Assembly: GCF_000745965.1 (NCBI RefSeq)
Contig: NZ_JQKI01000026.1
Coordinates: 22,037-86,036, forward strand
DNA length: 64,000 nucleotides
Origin: Edaphobacter aggregans DSM 19364
GTDB taxonomy: Bacteria; Acidobacteriota; Terriglobia; Terriglobales; Acidobacteriaceae
Reading direction: 5' to 3'
Shown: positions 17,453 through 26,993 of the stretch, one piece after another
How positions within the stretch are numbered: position 1 is the stretch's first letter
Layout of the letters: every line of letters starts with the position of its first letter
Notes under the pieces: model-generated
Database searches by the model: none
What the model saw: only the letters and a program-made list of their open reading frames with translations
What the model was told of the DNA's origin: nothing
Position numbers and translations under genes: made by a program

Positions 17453-18081
17453 CGCCGGACGGTTCGACGTTGCCCGCGGAGACTATCCTGCCTTCCATGG
17501 ATTCCAGTACATCATCGTGGATCGTTCTGGCTCATCTCGTCCGTCCTCAGGGCCGGAAGGGTGAGCTGCTCGCAGATCTGCTGACGGACTTTCCCGACCG
17601 CTTCGCCGGCCGCGAGGATCTCTTCCTCGCTCCTGCGGGCTTCGCTGGTCCGGCAGCGGAGGCTCGTCGCATTGACGTGACCTCCTCCTGGCTTCCTGTG
17701 GGCAAGAACAAGGGTCGCGTCGTGCTGCAGTTTGCAGGCATCGACTCGATCTCGGATGCGGAAGCGCTTGCCGGGCTCGACGTCGTGGTCCCTAGCGAAC
17801 GCCGGATTCCTCTGGACGCAGAGGCGATCTACGTCAGCGACCTGGTGGATTGCGCCCTGTTCGACGGCCAGACTGAGGTCGGCCGAGTGACCGGCGTGGA
17901 AGTTCCCAGCGCAACCGATGGAGCTCGCCTGGCAGAGGCCGCACCGCTGCTCGTAGTCGAGTCCGGGGATGGCAGTGAGATCCTTGTCCCCTTTGCGAAG
18001 GCGTTTCTGGAGTCGATCGACCTGCCTGCAAAGCGCATCGTCATGAATCTGCCGGCAGGATTGCTCGATGTCAATCGCTAG
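17449..18081 (+). CDS. rimM: Ribosome maturation factor RimM
   Basis: N-terminal RimM barrel (IVLAHLVRPQGRKGELLADLLTD), then a PRC-barrel half with VSDLVDC and LLVVESGDGSEILVPFA. It assists assembly of the 30S head near S19. Start is uncertain: TTG 17449 overlaps the khpA stop and lies just after GGATCTCAGGGGG, while ATG 17497 has no clear ribosome site but removes a non-conserved leader. The 3' end overlaps the stop of the convergent gene. Confidence 0.9.
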   Translation: MTPDGSTLPAETILPSMDSSTSSWIVLAHLVRPQGRKGELLADLLTDFPDRFAGREDLFLAPAGFAGPAAEARRIDVTSSWLPVGKNKGRVVLQFAGIDSISDAEALAGLDVVVPSERRIPLDAEAIYVSDLVDCALFDGQTEVGRVTGVEVPSATDGARLAEAAPLLVVESGDGSEILVPFAKAFLESIDLPAKRIVMNLPAGLLDVNR

Positions 18082-18866
18082 AAGCGATACGTCACGCCCG
18101 CCGAGGCGATGGGATAGACCGGAAGTTTCTCCAGGCGATGATTCAGCTTCTGTATCTCGGCCTTCAGGCTGTCCTGCGCACCAGCGTTCTCCTCGAAGGT
18201 AAAGCATCCCTCAGAAGTGCAGGCGGTCCCGTTCAGGGTGACATCGATCTTCGCGGCGCCGGTATAGGCGACACCAAACTCTACCGGGAACGATAGCCTG
18301 CGCCCTTCGCCTTTTCCCGGAAGGAGACGATCGAAGCCGATCGTCAACATGGGAGCAATCCTGCGCGGGAAGACGACGGAAGCGGTGCCATTCAGCGGAT
18401 CGTCGACGCTGTTGATGAATCCCTGGCTGCCGAGCTCGAAGTATTTTCCCGGAGGGACACTGGAGATGGCGGAGAGGTTGTTCTTGACGTACAGCACGCC
18501 GGGACTGATGCGAAGGCCGTTGTGGAGGGGAAGCCAATCAAGGCTGAGGCCTCCGGAGCGAAGGTAAAACTGCGAGTCGTAGGTGACGCCGTCGATGCTG
18601 AAGGGATAGTTGAACTCGAGCGAGTTGACCGATCCTCGGTGAGCGAGGTGGCGTCCGAGGCCGGCTGAGAGATCGGCCCCGGCGCCAAGGGTGCTCGCCT
18701 TCAGGGCAAAGCTCCACTTTGAGAGTGAGGATGGCTTGTTTGGATTTGGAGGCAGCGTGATGTAGCCCAGGGCAGAGGACTTCGGATTCAGCGAGGACGA
18801 TAGCGATGGCGCGGAAGCAAACATCGGAGTTTGCGCGCAGGCAAGACACTGCGGCCCGGCGAGCAT
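18078..18866 (-). CDS. Outer-membrane beta-barrel-like protein, possibly with broken signal peptide
   Basis: Alternating beta-strand pattern and a C-terminal aromatic (AGVTYRF) mark a small outer-membrane barrel; family not identified. The frame opens at ATG 18866. However, a better start with a ribosome site (AAGG before ATG 18907/18904) encodes MRGKLAFAAMLTA in another frame, and joining the two by one base would make a normal signal peptide cut at ACA/CAQ. Without that shift the export signal is poor. It sits on the opposite strand inside the conserved rimM-trmD interval. Confidence 0.7.
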   Translation of the reverse strand: MLAGPQCLACAQTPMFASAPSLSSSLNPKSSALGYITLPPNPNKPSSLSKWSFALKASTLGAGADLSAGLGRHLAHRGSVNSLEFNYPFSIDGVTYDSQFYLRSGGLSLDWLPLHNGLRISPGVLYVKNNLSAISSVPPGKYFELGSQGFINSVDDPLNGTASVVFPRRIAPMLTIGFDRLLPGKGEGRRLSFPVEFGVAYTGAAKIDVTLNGTACTSEGCFTFEENAGAQDSLKAEIQKLNHRLEKLPVYPIASAGVTYRF

Positions 18867-19058
18867 GCTGTCAGCATCGCCGCGAAGGCGAGTTTTCCGC
18901 GCATCATCGATCTAACCTTATCGATTCAGTTCGAGCTGGCCGGGGGAGGGTTCTCTCTAACGTAAAGCACTGCGGGCCTTACGGCAGCGCTGCGTCGTAT
19001 CACTATTGTTCGCTCCAATCCCTCAAAAGCATTACTCTGAGGTGAACCTCTTTCGCGC

Positions 19059-19901
19059 ATGCGTTTTGACATCATCACCATCTTTCCCGGCTTCTTCACG
19101 AGCATCTTCGAGTACGGGATTCTCAGCCGCGCCCGCACGCAGGGCCTGGTCGAGATCGCCACGCATGATCTGCGCGGCTTCACGCAGGACCGCCATCGCA
19201 CGGTCGACGACCGGCCGTTCGGCGGAGGCGAAGGCATGGTGCTGAAGGCACAGCCGATCTTCGACGCGGCCGCATCTCTGAAAGTCGCCGCGAAGACCGG
19301 GCGCGATCCCCGGCGCGAGACGGTGATTCTGCTCTCGGCTCAGGGACGACCGTTCACGCAGTCGCTGGCGCAGGAGCTTGCCACAGTCGAACGCGTGGTG
19401 CTGATCTGCGGGCGATATGAGGGCGTCGACGAGCGCGTGAGCCAGCTGCTGTGCGATCGCGAGGTGTCGATCGGAGACTACGTGCTCTCGGGCGGAGAGC
19501 TGGGCGCTGCTGTGATCGTCGATGCCGTGGTGCGGCTGTTGCCGGGCGCGCTGGGACATCCTGACTCGGCGAGATTTGAGAGCTTCGGAGCGCACGATCT
19601 CTCGCTGGCGGAAGACGCAGATGCTTCCGGCGGACCGCCACGGACGACGCATGGAGCGGGCGGAATTCTGGATTATCCGCACTACACGCGGCCGGCGGAG
19701 TTTGAGGGCGTTGCGGTTCCGGAGGTGCTGCAGGGCGGCAACCATGACGCGATCCGTTTGTGGCGCAGGAAGATGGCGCTGCGCAAGACACTCGAGAACA
19801 GGCCTGATCTGCTGGCGAAGACGGAGCTGAGCGAGCAGGATCGGCGGCTGCTGCGTGAGATTGAGCGCGACCGCAGGCGAGAAGCAGAGGATTTGCCCTG
19901 A
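19059..19901 (+). CDS. trmD: tRNA (guanine-N1-)-methyltransferase
   Basis: A 280-residue SPOUT methyltransferase that makes m1G37 in tRNAs. Motifs: [37 protein letters not shown] and the knot-forming [10 protein letters not shown]. The protein is about 30 residues longer than the E. coli enzyme owing to its C-terminal and loop segments. It is separated from rimM by the opposite-strand barrel gene, so it needs its own promoter. Confidence 0.96.
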   Translation: MRFDIITIFPGFFTSIFEYGILSRARTQGLVEIATHDLRGFTQDRHRTVDDRPFGGGEGMVLKAQPIFDAAASLKVAAKTGRDPRRETVILLSAQGRPFTQSLAQELATVERVVLICGRYEGVDERVSQLLCDREVSIGDYVLSGGELGAAVIVDAVVRLLPGALGHPDSARFESFGAHDLSLAEDADASGGPPRTTHGAGGILDYPHYTRPAEFEGVAVPEVLQGGNHDAIRLWRRKMALRKTLENRPDLLAKTELSEQDRRLLREIERDRRREAEDLP

Positions 19902-19977
19902 ATCCGGCCGTTTCCCTGCCCTAATTGCTTGAATTCGTGTACACTAAAGACTCGAGTTCATACGTTAGGAAGTAGTC

Positions 19978-20334
19978 ATGTCTATTCATCCCATCATGCA
20001 GAAACTGGCCGCGAAGCTTGAGCGGACCGATCTTCCCGAGTTTGCTCCCGGCGACACCGTCCGCGTTCAGGTCAAGATCCGCGAGGGCGAGAAGGAGCGT
20101 CTTCAGGCGTTCGAAGGTACGGTCATCGCCTGCCGCAAAGGGCCTCAGGGAACCTTCACCGTTCGCAAGATGAGCTTCGGCCAGGGCGTCGAGCGCATCT
20201 TCCCGTACAACTCCAAGGTCGTCGACAAGGTCGAGAAGATTCGCTCGTACGAGGTTCGGCGTTCGAAGCTGTTCTACCTGCGCGGTCTGCGCGGCAAGGC
20301 CGCTCGTCTGCGCGAGGTCGAGCGCGCCAGCTAG
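19978..20334 (+). CDS. rplS: 50S ribosomal protein L19
   Basis: A 118-residue L19 with [29 protein letters not shown] and [18 protein letters not shown]. It lies at the 30S-50S interface. A TAGGAAG site precedes the ATG. It is followed by a strong terminator, ending the translation cluster. Confidence 0.97.
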   Translation: MSIHPIMQKLAAKLERTDLPEFAPGDTVRVQVKIREGEKERLQAFEGTVIACRKGPQGTFTVRKMSFGQGVERIFPYNSKVVDKVEKIRSYEVRRSKLFYLRGLRGKAARLREVERAS

Positions 20335-20358
20335 TTCTTCACCAGTATTTCCACAGAG

Positions 20359-20386
20359 GCCACGGCTTTCCGCCGTGGCTTTCTTC
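20359..20386 (+). terminator. Terminator after rplS
   Basis: Stem GCCACGGC (20359-20366) and GCCGTGGC (20372-20379) with a TTTCC loop, then TTTCTTC. Confidence 0.8.
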
Positions 20387-20415
20387 TGCGCGGGTTATAC
20401 ACTTTTGCCAGAGCA

Positions 20416-21195
20416 ATGGCAGCCTCCGCAACGATTCGCATCCGCAAGGCAGTCACGAAGGCGACTGCGAAGCAGCAGATGCTGCGCCAGCTTGTGTGCA
20501 GCGACGCTCCGGAGCAGGCGCTGCGCTACTGCGGCTATCGCGTGATCGCGGGCGTCGACGAGGTGGGTCGAGGCGCGCTGTTCGGGCCGGTTGTGGCTGC
20601 GGCGGTGATTCTTCCGGAGCGCATGAGAGGGCTGGCAAATGCAGGCCTCAGAGACTCGAAGCAGCTTCTACGCAAGGACCGTGAGCGGCTGGATCGCAGG
20701 ATTCGCAAGGTCGCGCTGGCGGTGAGCGTCGCCGAGGTGGATGCGGAGACGATCGATCGCGTGAACATCTACCAGGCGACCCGGATGGCGATGGTGGCCG
20801 CGGTTCAGGGGCTCGCGATCGAGCCGGATCACCTGCTGATCGACGCGATGCGGATCGATCATCCGTGCCGGCAGACGAAGCTGATCTACGGCGACTCGCT
20901 GAGCCTTTCGATTGCGGCGGCCTCGGTGGTTGCGAAGGTGCATCGTGATGCCCTGATGCGTCAACTCGACACTGCGCATCCGGGTTACGGGCTGGCGTCG
21001 CACAAGGGCTATGGAACGCCGGAGCATCGGCGCGCGCTGAAGGAGCAGGGTCCTTCGGTGCTGCATCGGCGGACGTTCGCTCCAGTACGGGCGGTCGATC
21101 CGGATGCTGCGATCGAGGAGCTGGTCTCGGACGAGCTGTTCGATTCGGACCTCGATCCGCTTGGGGAGGAGGCTGCCGATTGGGCCAGCGATTGA
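20416..21195 (+). CDS. rnhB: Ribonuclease HII
   Basis: A 259-residue RNase HII that removes ribonucleotides and RNA primers from DNA. The catalytic D-E-G motif is in GVDEVGRGALFGP, a further Asp in LLIDAM and KLIYGDSLSLSIAAASVVAK. It has an N-terminal extension of about 45 residues and an acidic C-terminal tail. It overlaps the next gene by 16 nt. Confidence 0.94.
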   Translation: MAASATIRIRKAVTKATAKQQMLRQLVCSDAPEQALRYCGYRVIAGVDEVGRGALFGPVVAAAVILPERMRGLANAGLRDSKQLLRKDRERLDRRIRKVALAVSVAEVDAETIDRVNIYQATRMAMVAAVQGLAIEPDHLLIDAMRIDHPCRQTKLIYGDSLSLSIAAASVVAKVHRDALMRQLDTAHPGYGLASHKGYGTPEHRRALKEQGPSVLHRRTFAPVRAVDPDAAIEELVSDELFDSDLDPLGEEAADWASD

Positions 21196-21905
21196 TGTGC
21201 GTGGTCGCGCATCCGGACGATGAGTGCTACGGCTTCGGCGGCGCGCTGGCGCTGGCGGCGGACCGCGGGATTGAGACGTATGTCGTCTGCATGACCGATG
21301 GGCAGGCGGCGACGAATCGCGGAGTGGCTGTATCCGGCGCTGAGCTCGGCGCGATGCGGCGCGCGGAGTTTGCGGCTTCGTGCAAGGTGCTCGGCGTGAC
21401 CGCGCACGAGCTGCTGGACTACCAGGACGGGCAGCTCGAGCACGTTCACACCGTGGCTGCGACCGAGGAGCTGGTGGAGCGGATGCGGCGCTTCAAGCCG
21501 GATGTTGTGATGACGTTTGGCAGCGACGGCGGATTGAACACGCACGCCGACCACATGATGGTGTCGTTCTGGGCGACGACGGCGTTTCACTGGGCCGGAC
21601 AGCCGAAGCGATTCCCTGAGCTTGGGCCGCCGCACGAGGCGGAGCGGCTGTTTTACCTGACGACGGACTTCTTCCTGCCGGACCGGCGGCCGCCGCAGCC
21701 GGTTCCGTGGACCGTGAAGCTGGATATCCGCTCGGTGGGCGAGCGGAAGTTTGAGGCGTTCCGCCAGCATCACTCGCAGGCTCCGCTGATGGAGCGGACG
21801 AAGGCGGTCTTCGGCCGGTTCGGCGCGGAGGAGTTTTACGCGCTGATGGCGGCGAAGGATGCTCAGCCGGCTCGGCAGATGATGGACCTGTTCGAGGGGA
21901 TGTAG
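21180..21905 (+). CDS. PIG-L family zinc deacetylase
   Basis: A 241-residue LmbE/PIG-L fold enzyme with the zinc motif AHPDDE near the N terminus and a later THADHMM His pair. Such enzymes deacetylate GlcNAc-type substrates, mycothiol or bacillithiol precursors; the substrate cannot be assigned. TTG 21180 is chosen because GGGGAGGAGG ends 7 nt before it; ATG 21195, overlapping the rnhB stop, is the alternative. Confidence 0.88.
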   Translation: MGQRLMCVVAHPDDECYGFGGALALAADRGIETYVVCMTDGQAATNRGVAVSGAELGAMRRAEFAASCKVLGVTAHELLDYQDGQLEHVHTVAATEELVERMRRFKPDVVMTFGSDGGLNTHADHMMVSFWATTAFHWAGQPKRFPELGPPHEAERLFYLTTDFFLPDRRPPQPVPWTVKLDIRSVGERKFEAFRQHHSQAPLMERTKAVFGRFGAEEFYALMAAKDAQPARQMMDLFEGM

Positions 21906-22022
21906 GCACCCCCTCCCCTACAAATTGCGCAAAGTCTTCAATGTAGATACTTTAGCCGGGTACTTTGCGCGGAAAGTAGGGTGTATCAGGGGTGATCGGG
22001 CAAAGTTTTGATTCGAAAAGGG

Positions 22023-22052
22023 AAAACCCCGGCACATTCACCGGGGTTTTTT
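22023..22052. terminator. Bidirectional terminator in the PIG-L/pdxH gap
   Basis: 10-bp arms AAAACCCCGG (22023-22032) and CCGGGGTTTT (22041-22050) with T tract; symmetric, so active in both directions. Confidence 0.8.
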
Positions 22053-22078
22053 CCTTTTCGCTTACTACTACTAGTGTA

Positions 22079-22166
22079 GCAAGCCGAGGGTAATTAATCG
22101 GCAAATGGATGTTATTGATTTGGTTTTGTTTATGGGGTGAAGGGGCTTGACAGAAATTCTGTGGAA
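22079..22166 (+). repeat. About 88-bp dispersed intergenic repeat, copy B
   Basis: Matches copy A at 12854-12942, including GGTAATTAATCGGCA and the GGGGCTTGACAG...TTCTGTGGAA end; here the end is a near-perfect palindrome ACAGAAATTCTGT. The rest of the 21906-22296 gap holds the terminator and, at 22221-22265, a short GTCTCTCC...GGTCGAAATGAC repeat; there is no gene. Confidence 0.65.
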
Positions 22167-22296
22167 GGTTCGGGGCTGTTCTTCTGAACGGCCAACTGTT
22201 TCTGATGATGGTCTGCACAAATACAGGGGTCTCTCCACTCCGCTTCGCTGCGGTCGAAATGACGTTTTCCCGAGGAGAGCTGAGTAGACTCTGGGT

Positions 22297-22893
22297 ATGG
22301 ACGTCAGGGTGTTAGAGGCGGCGGTAGATCCGGTGGCGGTGTTTCGGGAGTGGCTCGAGGAGGCGGAGGCTAGCGAGCCGAACGATGCGAATGCGGCGGC
22401 GCTGGCGACGGCTGCTCCGGACGGTTCGCCGAGCGTGCGGATGGTTCTGGTGAAGCAAGTGGATGCGCGGGGGTTCTGTTTCTACACGAATGCGCGGAGC
22501 CGCAAGGGGCGGGAGTTGGCTGGGAATCCTCGGGCGGCGCTTTGCTTTCACTGGAAGTCGCTGCGCCGGCAGGTGCGGGTGGAGGGGCCGGTGGTGGAGC
22601 TTCCGGGGGAGGATGCGGATGCGTACTTCCACAGCCGGGAGCGAGAGAGTCAGCTGGGGTCTGCGGTGTCGCAGCAGAGCCGGCCGCTGGAGAACCGGGA
22701 GGCGCTGGAGAGGATGGTGGCGGAGTTTGCGGCCTTGCATCCGGGGGAGGTTCCGCGGCCGGAGTGGTGGAGGGGGTATGCGGTGCGGCCGGAGCGAGTG
22801 GAGCTTTGGGTGAGCGGAGAGCATCGGCTGCATGACCGGTTCCTGTTTGTGCGCGAGGGCAATGGGTGGGTGAAGACGCGGCTGTTTCCTTAG
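22297..22893 (+). CDS. pdxH: Pyridoxamine 5'-phosphate oxidase
   Basis: A 198-residue FMN enzyme that oxidises pyridoxamine- or pyridoxine-5'-phosphate to PLP. Family motifs: SVRMVLVKQVDARGFCFYTN, SRKGREL and the C-terminal VELWVSGEHRLHDRFLF. Full length. It has no operon partner; repeats lie on both sides. Confidence 0.94.
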   Translation: MDVRVLEAAVDPVAVFREWLEEAEASEPNDANAAALATAAPDGSPSVRMVLVKQVDARGFCFYTNARSRKGRELAGNPRAALCFHWKSLRRQVRVEGPVVELPGEDADAYFHSRERESQLGSAVSQQSRPLENREALERMVAEFAALHPGEVPRPEWWRGYAVRPERVELWVSGEHRLHDRFLFVREGNGWVKTRLFP

Positions 22894-22913
22894 CCTGCGG
22901 TCTTCTTGGTCCA

Positions 22914-22980
22914 GATCAGAGTAGAGAAGCGGGTCTCTCCAGTGGGTCGACTTTTGCCGACTCCGGTCGGGATGACACCT
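22914..22980 (+). repeat. Dispersed short repeat (GTAGAGAAGC...GTCGGGATGACAC)
   Basis: Resembles 35812-35882 (GTAGAGAAGCAGGTTTCTCC...GGTCGAAATGACAC) and the shorter copy at 22221-22265. It is intergenic between pdxH and a TonB receptor gene. Confidence 0.55.
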
Positions 22981-22999
22981 GGTACACGGACATTCGATG

Positions 23000-25519
23000 T
23001 CAGAAGGTGAAGTCGCCGTCGATGCGGAAGAGGCGGCCGATGGAGTTGTAGGTGGCGCCGTAGTTGGGTGAGGCGTAGTACTGCTGGACGTCGCGTGGGT
23101 TGAAGTGGTTGAGCACGTTGTAGACGCTGAGGCCGGCGCGGAACTGGATGTGGTGGCCACGGAAGGTGAAGTCGACGGGGTACTGAACCTTGGTGTCGAG
23201 GGCGAGGAAGACGGGGAGGCGGCCGGCGCGGTTCTCGGCGCCGAGGAAGTTCCAGTCCTGATCGACGGCGGAGTAAGGGAAGCCGGTGTGGACGTCGAGG
23301 ATGGGGATGAAGTCGAACTTGTGGGGCAGGGCGATGACGTTCCAGAAGAGGCCGCGATGGGGCGCGTCGGAGGAGAGCGGGCCGCGCTGGTTGGGGCGGA
23401 TGAGCGCATAGGGGAAGTTGCCGAAGAACTGGTTGTAGTCGTTGAGCTCGCCGTAGGCGCGGGAGTGGACGTAGCTGGCGAAGACGGTGGAGCGCTCGCC
23501 GAAGCGCCAGCGGAGCATGGCGAGGAACTCGCGGTAGCTTTGGCGGCCGCTGTTGAGCAGGAGGAGTTGGGAGGCGCTGGCTGACTGCGAGGGGGTGACG
23601 TAGAACTCGCGGGAGACGTGGCGCTCCTCGTAGCCGAGGCGGAGAAGGAGATTGGTGCGCAGCTCGCGATCGAACTGGAGGGTCCAGCCTAGGCTGTAGG
23701 GGACGTGCAGCGACGCGGGGGCGACGTGGGTGAAGGTGGCCGGTGGGCTGACTGGCGTGGCGCCATTGGGAGCGTAGCTGGTGATGGTTTGGGCGGGGTA
23801 GCGGTCAAAAACGGCGACGTTGATGGGGATCTTGTCGAAGAAGACGCCGAAGCCTCCGCGGATGGCGGTGCGGCGGTCGTTGGTGGGAGCGAAGACGAAG
23901 CCGATGCGCGGGGCGACGTTGACGGGCTCGGAGGAGAGGCTGTCGTGGTCGAGGCGGAGGCCGAGGTCGAGCGTGAGACGAGGGTTGATCTGCCAGCTGT
24001 CCTGAAGGAAGCCGGCGAACTCGTTCTTCGCAGTCTGCGACGGGATCGCGGCGTCCGGGTAGGTGATGCGGCGGCTGAGAGTTCCGTCCTGGCGGAGGGC
24101 CTGGACGGGATAATTGGAGATCTGGCCGTCGTAGGAGGAGCGGGCGTAGGAGTAGCCGACGGTGAGGAGGTGCCTGCCGGCGCGCTCGATGGGCCGCCAG
24201 TGCAGCGCCTGAGAACCCTGGTAGAGCTGCGTGTTACGCCGTTGCTGCTCGAAGTAGCTGCCGGAGTTCTGTTCGGGAGCGAGGGTCATCTCGCCGGCGG
24301 GAGTGGCGGGGTGGATGTGCGAGTCGAGTTGCTTGGCGGCGAAGAGGCTCTGGAGGAAGCCGCCGTTGGAGAGGATCCAGCGATGGGTGAGAGAGAGGAA
24401 GTAGTCGCGCTCGCGATCGTTGGCGGTGACGGGCTGGGGGTTGAAGGTGTTGATGTTGGCGAAGTCGGTGTTCTGGGGGTCGAAGGCGAGGACGGCGGTG
24501 AGGCGATGGCTGATGGAGGGGTTCCAGTCGAGCTGGGTGTAGCTGTTGATCTTCTCGACGACGCGGACGTTGTCGGGGTTGGGGAGTGAGGGGACGGTGA
24601 CGGTGTCGAAGCCGTAGCCGGCGGCCTCGAAGATGTAAAGCTTCGCCTTGACGAGGGGGCCGGCGAACGTGAGGTGCGGAGAGGCGCTCTCGACGCCGTG
24701 GGTGTGGCGGTGATCGATCCAGCGGAAGCGCGGGATGGGATCTTCGAAGAGCCACTTCCACTCGTCGGTGCCTCCGCGGGTGCTGAGGTCGACGACGCCC
24801 GAGGAGAAGCGGCCGTACTCGGACGAGAAGGGATTGGCGAGGACCTGCACGGACTGGACGGCCACGGCGGGCAGGCTGAGGGCGGGCTGTCCGGTGAAGG
24901 GGTCGGCGACAGTGGCGGAGTTGACGAGGGTGTTGGCCTGGTTGGTGCGTCCGCCCTTGATGCGGATGAGGCCGTCGATGCCGCGCACGACTCCGGGGAG
25001 CAGAGGCAGAGCGTCCTGGAAGTCCTGGTTGAGCTGGACGAGGGAGCGGAGGTTGCTGGCGTTGAGGGCGGGTGTGTTGCCGGAGCTGGAGGTGAGGTCG
25101 ATGCCGGAGTCCTCGGAGGTGACGGTGACGGTTTGGGACTCGCCTTTTAGAGTGAGTTGAATGTCGAGCTGCGGAGGGTGGTTGTCTTCGATGGTGAAGG
25201 TCTTGGTTGTGGGCTCAAAGCCGGCGAGGGTGACGGTGATCTGATAGCGGCCGTAGACGATGCCGTTGAAGGTGAACCGGCCGAGGTCGTTGGAGACGGT
25301 GGCGGATTCGGTGTTGTTATCGAGGTTGTGGAGGACGACGCGAGCGTTGGGCCAGACGGTTTGCACGCGGTCAGAGCCGATGGTGATGACGACGCCGGTG
25401 ACGTTTGCTGTCTTGGCTTCGCAGGCAGTGTCGCAGGCGAGGGCTAGGAGCATCGCCGCGATGAAGCGAACGGCATGCGCTGTGGCAGTCAGGCGTTGGT
25501 GGCGGCCTCCCAGGTTCAT
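23000..25519 (-). CDS. TonB-dependent receptor with carboxypeptidase-regulatory-like N domain
   Basis: An 839-residue outer-membrane receptor. Order: signal peptide (about residues 1-35), CarboxypepD_reg-like domain (VTGVVITIGSDRVQTVWPNARV through ISVTLAGFEP-like strands), plug (LPLLPGVVRGIDGLIRIKGG), then a 22-strand-type barrel ending in DGDFTF. This Oar-like architecture is typical of Acidobacteriota; the ligand is unknown. It is divergent from the oxidoreductase at 25692. The opposite strand is open across much of it, which I treat as a composition effect. Confidence 0.88.
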   Translation of the reverse strand: MNLGGRHQRLTATAHAVRFIAAMLLALACDTACEAKTANVTGVVITIGSDRVQTVWPNARVVLHNLDNNTESATVSNDLGRFTFNGIVYGRYQITVTLAGFEPTTKTFTIEDNHPPQLDIQLTLKGESQTVTVTSEDSGIDLTSSSGNTPALNASNLRSLVQLNQDFQDALPLLPGVVRGIDGLIRIKGGRTNQANTLVNSATVADPFTGQPALSLPAVAVQSVQVLANPFSSEYGRFSSGVVDLSTRGGTDEWKWLFEDPIPRFRWIDHRHTHGVESASPHLTFAGPLVKAKLYIFEAAGYGFDTVTVPSLPNPDNVRVVEKINSYTQLDWNPSISHRLTAVLAFDPQNTDFANINTFNPQPVTANDRERDYFLSLTHRWILSNGGFLQSLFAAKQLDSHIHPATPAGEMTLAPEQNSGSYFEQQRRNTQLYQGSQALHWRPIERAGRHLLTVGYSYARSSYDGQISNYPVQALRQDGTLSRRITYPDAAIPSQTAKNEFAGFLQDSWQINPRLTLDLGLRLDHDSLSSEPVNVAPRIGFVFAPTNDRRTAIRGGFGVFFDKIPINVAVFDRYPAQTITSYAPNGATPVSPPATFTHVAPASLHVPYSLGWTLQFDRELRTNLLLRLGYEERHVSREFYVTPSQSASASQLLLLNSGRQSYREFLAMLRWRFGERSTVFASYVHSRAYGELNDYNQFFGNFPYALIRPNQRGPLSSDAPHRGLFWNVIALPHKFDFIPILDVHTGFPYSAVDQDWNFLGAENRAGRLPVFLALDTKVQYPVDFTFRGHHIQFRAGLSVYNVLNHFNPRDVQQYYASPNYGATYNSIGRLFRIDGDFTF

Positions 25520-25691
25520 CCCGGAACCCTCCGCCGGGCCCTTGCGGTGGCCCTTGCTGCGGGTATTGTGTCACCGGCAGAGCCCTGTTCTCAAGGGCAG
25601 CGGAGCGCGGTTATCGTGCTCGTGCGATGCACAAGGCGACTCGCAGTTGATATAGTTCGTGGTGCGTAACATTCACTCTTGAGAGCGTGAC

Positions 25692-26888
25692 ATGGGATTC
25701 GACGGATTGGGACGGCGGGATTTTCTTCGTGGCGTTGGCGTAACGGGACTGATGGCAGGCGTGCCGGCGTTTGCGAGCGTCGATCCTTCGCGCGTTGTGC
25801 ATGAGGTCGCCGAGCCGGGGCAGGTTGCGGAGACGAAGCCAAAGTACTCGATCAAGTTTGCCGTATGCGGCATGAGCCACGACCACATCTACGGGATGGT
25901 GGGGGCGATTCAGCGCGGCGGCGGCGTGCTGGTGTCGGCGTATGGCGCGGAGCCGGACAAGGTTGCGGGGTTCAAGAAGCGGTTTCCGGATGTGAAGATG
26001 GTCTCCTCTGAGGAGGAGATTCTGAATGACTCGTCGATTCAGCTGGTGCTGAGTTCGACGATTCCGGACCAGCGCGCACCGCTGGGGGTTCGCGTGATGA
26101 AGCGCGGCAAGGACTACCTGAGCGACAAGCCGGGGGCGACGTCGCTTGAGCAGATCTCGGAGATTCGCAAGACGATTGCGGAGACGAAGAGGATCTACGG
26201 GATTCTCTACAGCGAGCGGCTAGAGGTGAAGGCCGCGGTGAAGGCGGGCGAGCTGGTGAAGGCAGGGGCGATCGGACGCGTGATCCAGACGATCAACATT
26301 GCCCCGCACCAAATTGTGCAGAAGGGCGCTGACCCGTATGCTGGGGGCGCGGGCGGGCGGCCGGACTGGTTCTGGGACCCAGCGCGGTACGGCGGCATTC
26401 TGACGGACATCGGGTCGCACCAAGTGGACCAGTTTTTGTACTACACGGGATCGACGCAGGCGGAGGTGGTGGCCTCGCAGGTGGCGAATGTGGGGCATCC
26501 GCAGAAGCCGAAGTTCCAGGACTTTGGCGACATGATGCTGCGTGGCGACAAGGGTTTCGGGTATGTGCGGCTGGACTGGTTTACGCCGGATGGGCTGGGG
26601 ACGTGGGGGGACGGGAGGTTGTTCATCCTGGGGACCGAGGGCTACATCGAAGCGAGGAAGTATATCGATGTGGCGCGGTCGAAGCAGGGGAACAATCTGT
26701 TCGTCGTGGACAAGAACGAGGCGCGGGTTATCGACTGCAACAATGTGGCTCTGCCGTTTGGGGCGCAGTTTGTGGCGGACGTTGTGAACCGGACGCATAC
26801 GGCGCAGGATCAGACGCAGTGCCTGCTGGCGGCGGAGCTGGTGGTGCGGGCGCAGATGAAGGCGCAGCATGTGACGCTGAAGAGCTAA
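25692..26888 (+). CDS. Tat-exported Gfo/Idh/MocA oxidoreductase
   Basis: A 398-residue NAD(P)-dependent oxidoreductase of the glucose-fructose oxidoreductase family. A twin-arginine signal is present at the start (GRRDFLRGVG followed by a hydrophobic run to AFA). Then comes the Rossmann domain (FAVCGMSHDHIYGMV), DKPGATSLEQ and the GGILTDIGSHQVDQFLYY active-site segment. The substrate is probably a sugar or inositol derivative. Tat export with a bound cofactor suggests periplasmic action. Confidence 0.88.
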   Translation: MGFDGLGRRDFLRGVGVTGLMAGVPAFASVDPSRVVHEVAEPGQVAETKPKYSIKFAVCGMSHDHIYGMVGAIQRGGGVLVSAYGAEPDKVAGFKKRFPDVKMVSSEEEILNDSSIQLVLSSTIPDQRAPLGVRVMKRGKDYLSDKPGATSLEQISEIRKTIAETKRIYGILYSERLEVKAAVKAGELVKAGAIGRVIQTINIAPHQIVQKGADPYAGGAGGRPDWFWDPARYGGILTDIGSHQVDQFLYYTGSTQAEVVASQVANVGHPQKPKFQDFGDMMLRGDKGFGYVRLDWFTPDGLGTWGDGRLFILGTEGYIEARKYIDVARSKQGNNLFVVDKNEARVIDCNNVALPFGAQFVADVVNRTHTAQDQTQCLLAAELVVRAQMKAQHVTLKS

Positions 26889-26993
26889 CTCCTGGAATGA
26901 CGAAAGATGAGGCACAGTCCTTCGGGGCTGCGCCTTCTGTTTTCGCTGCTCCACACTACGGTTCACTATGGCTCCACTGTCGCTATTGTTTCG

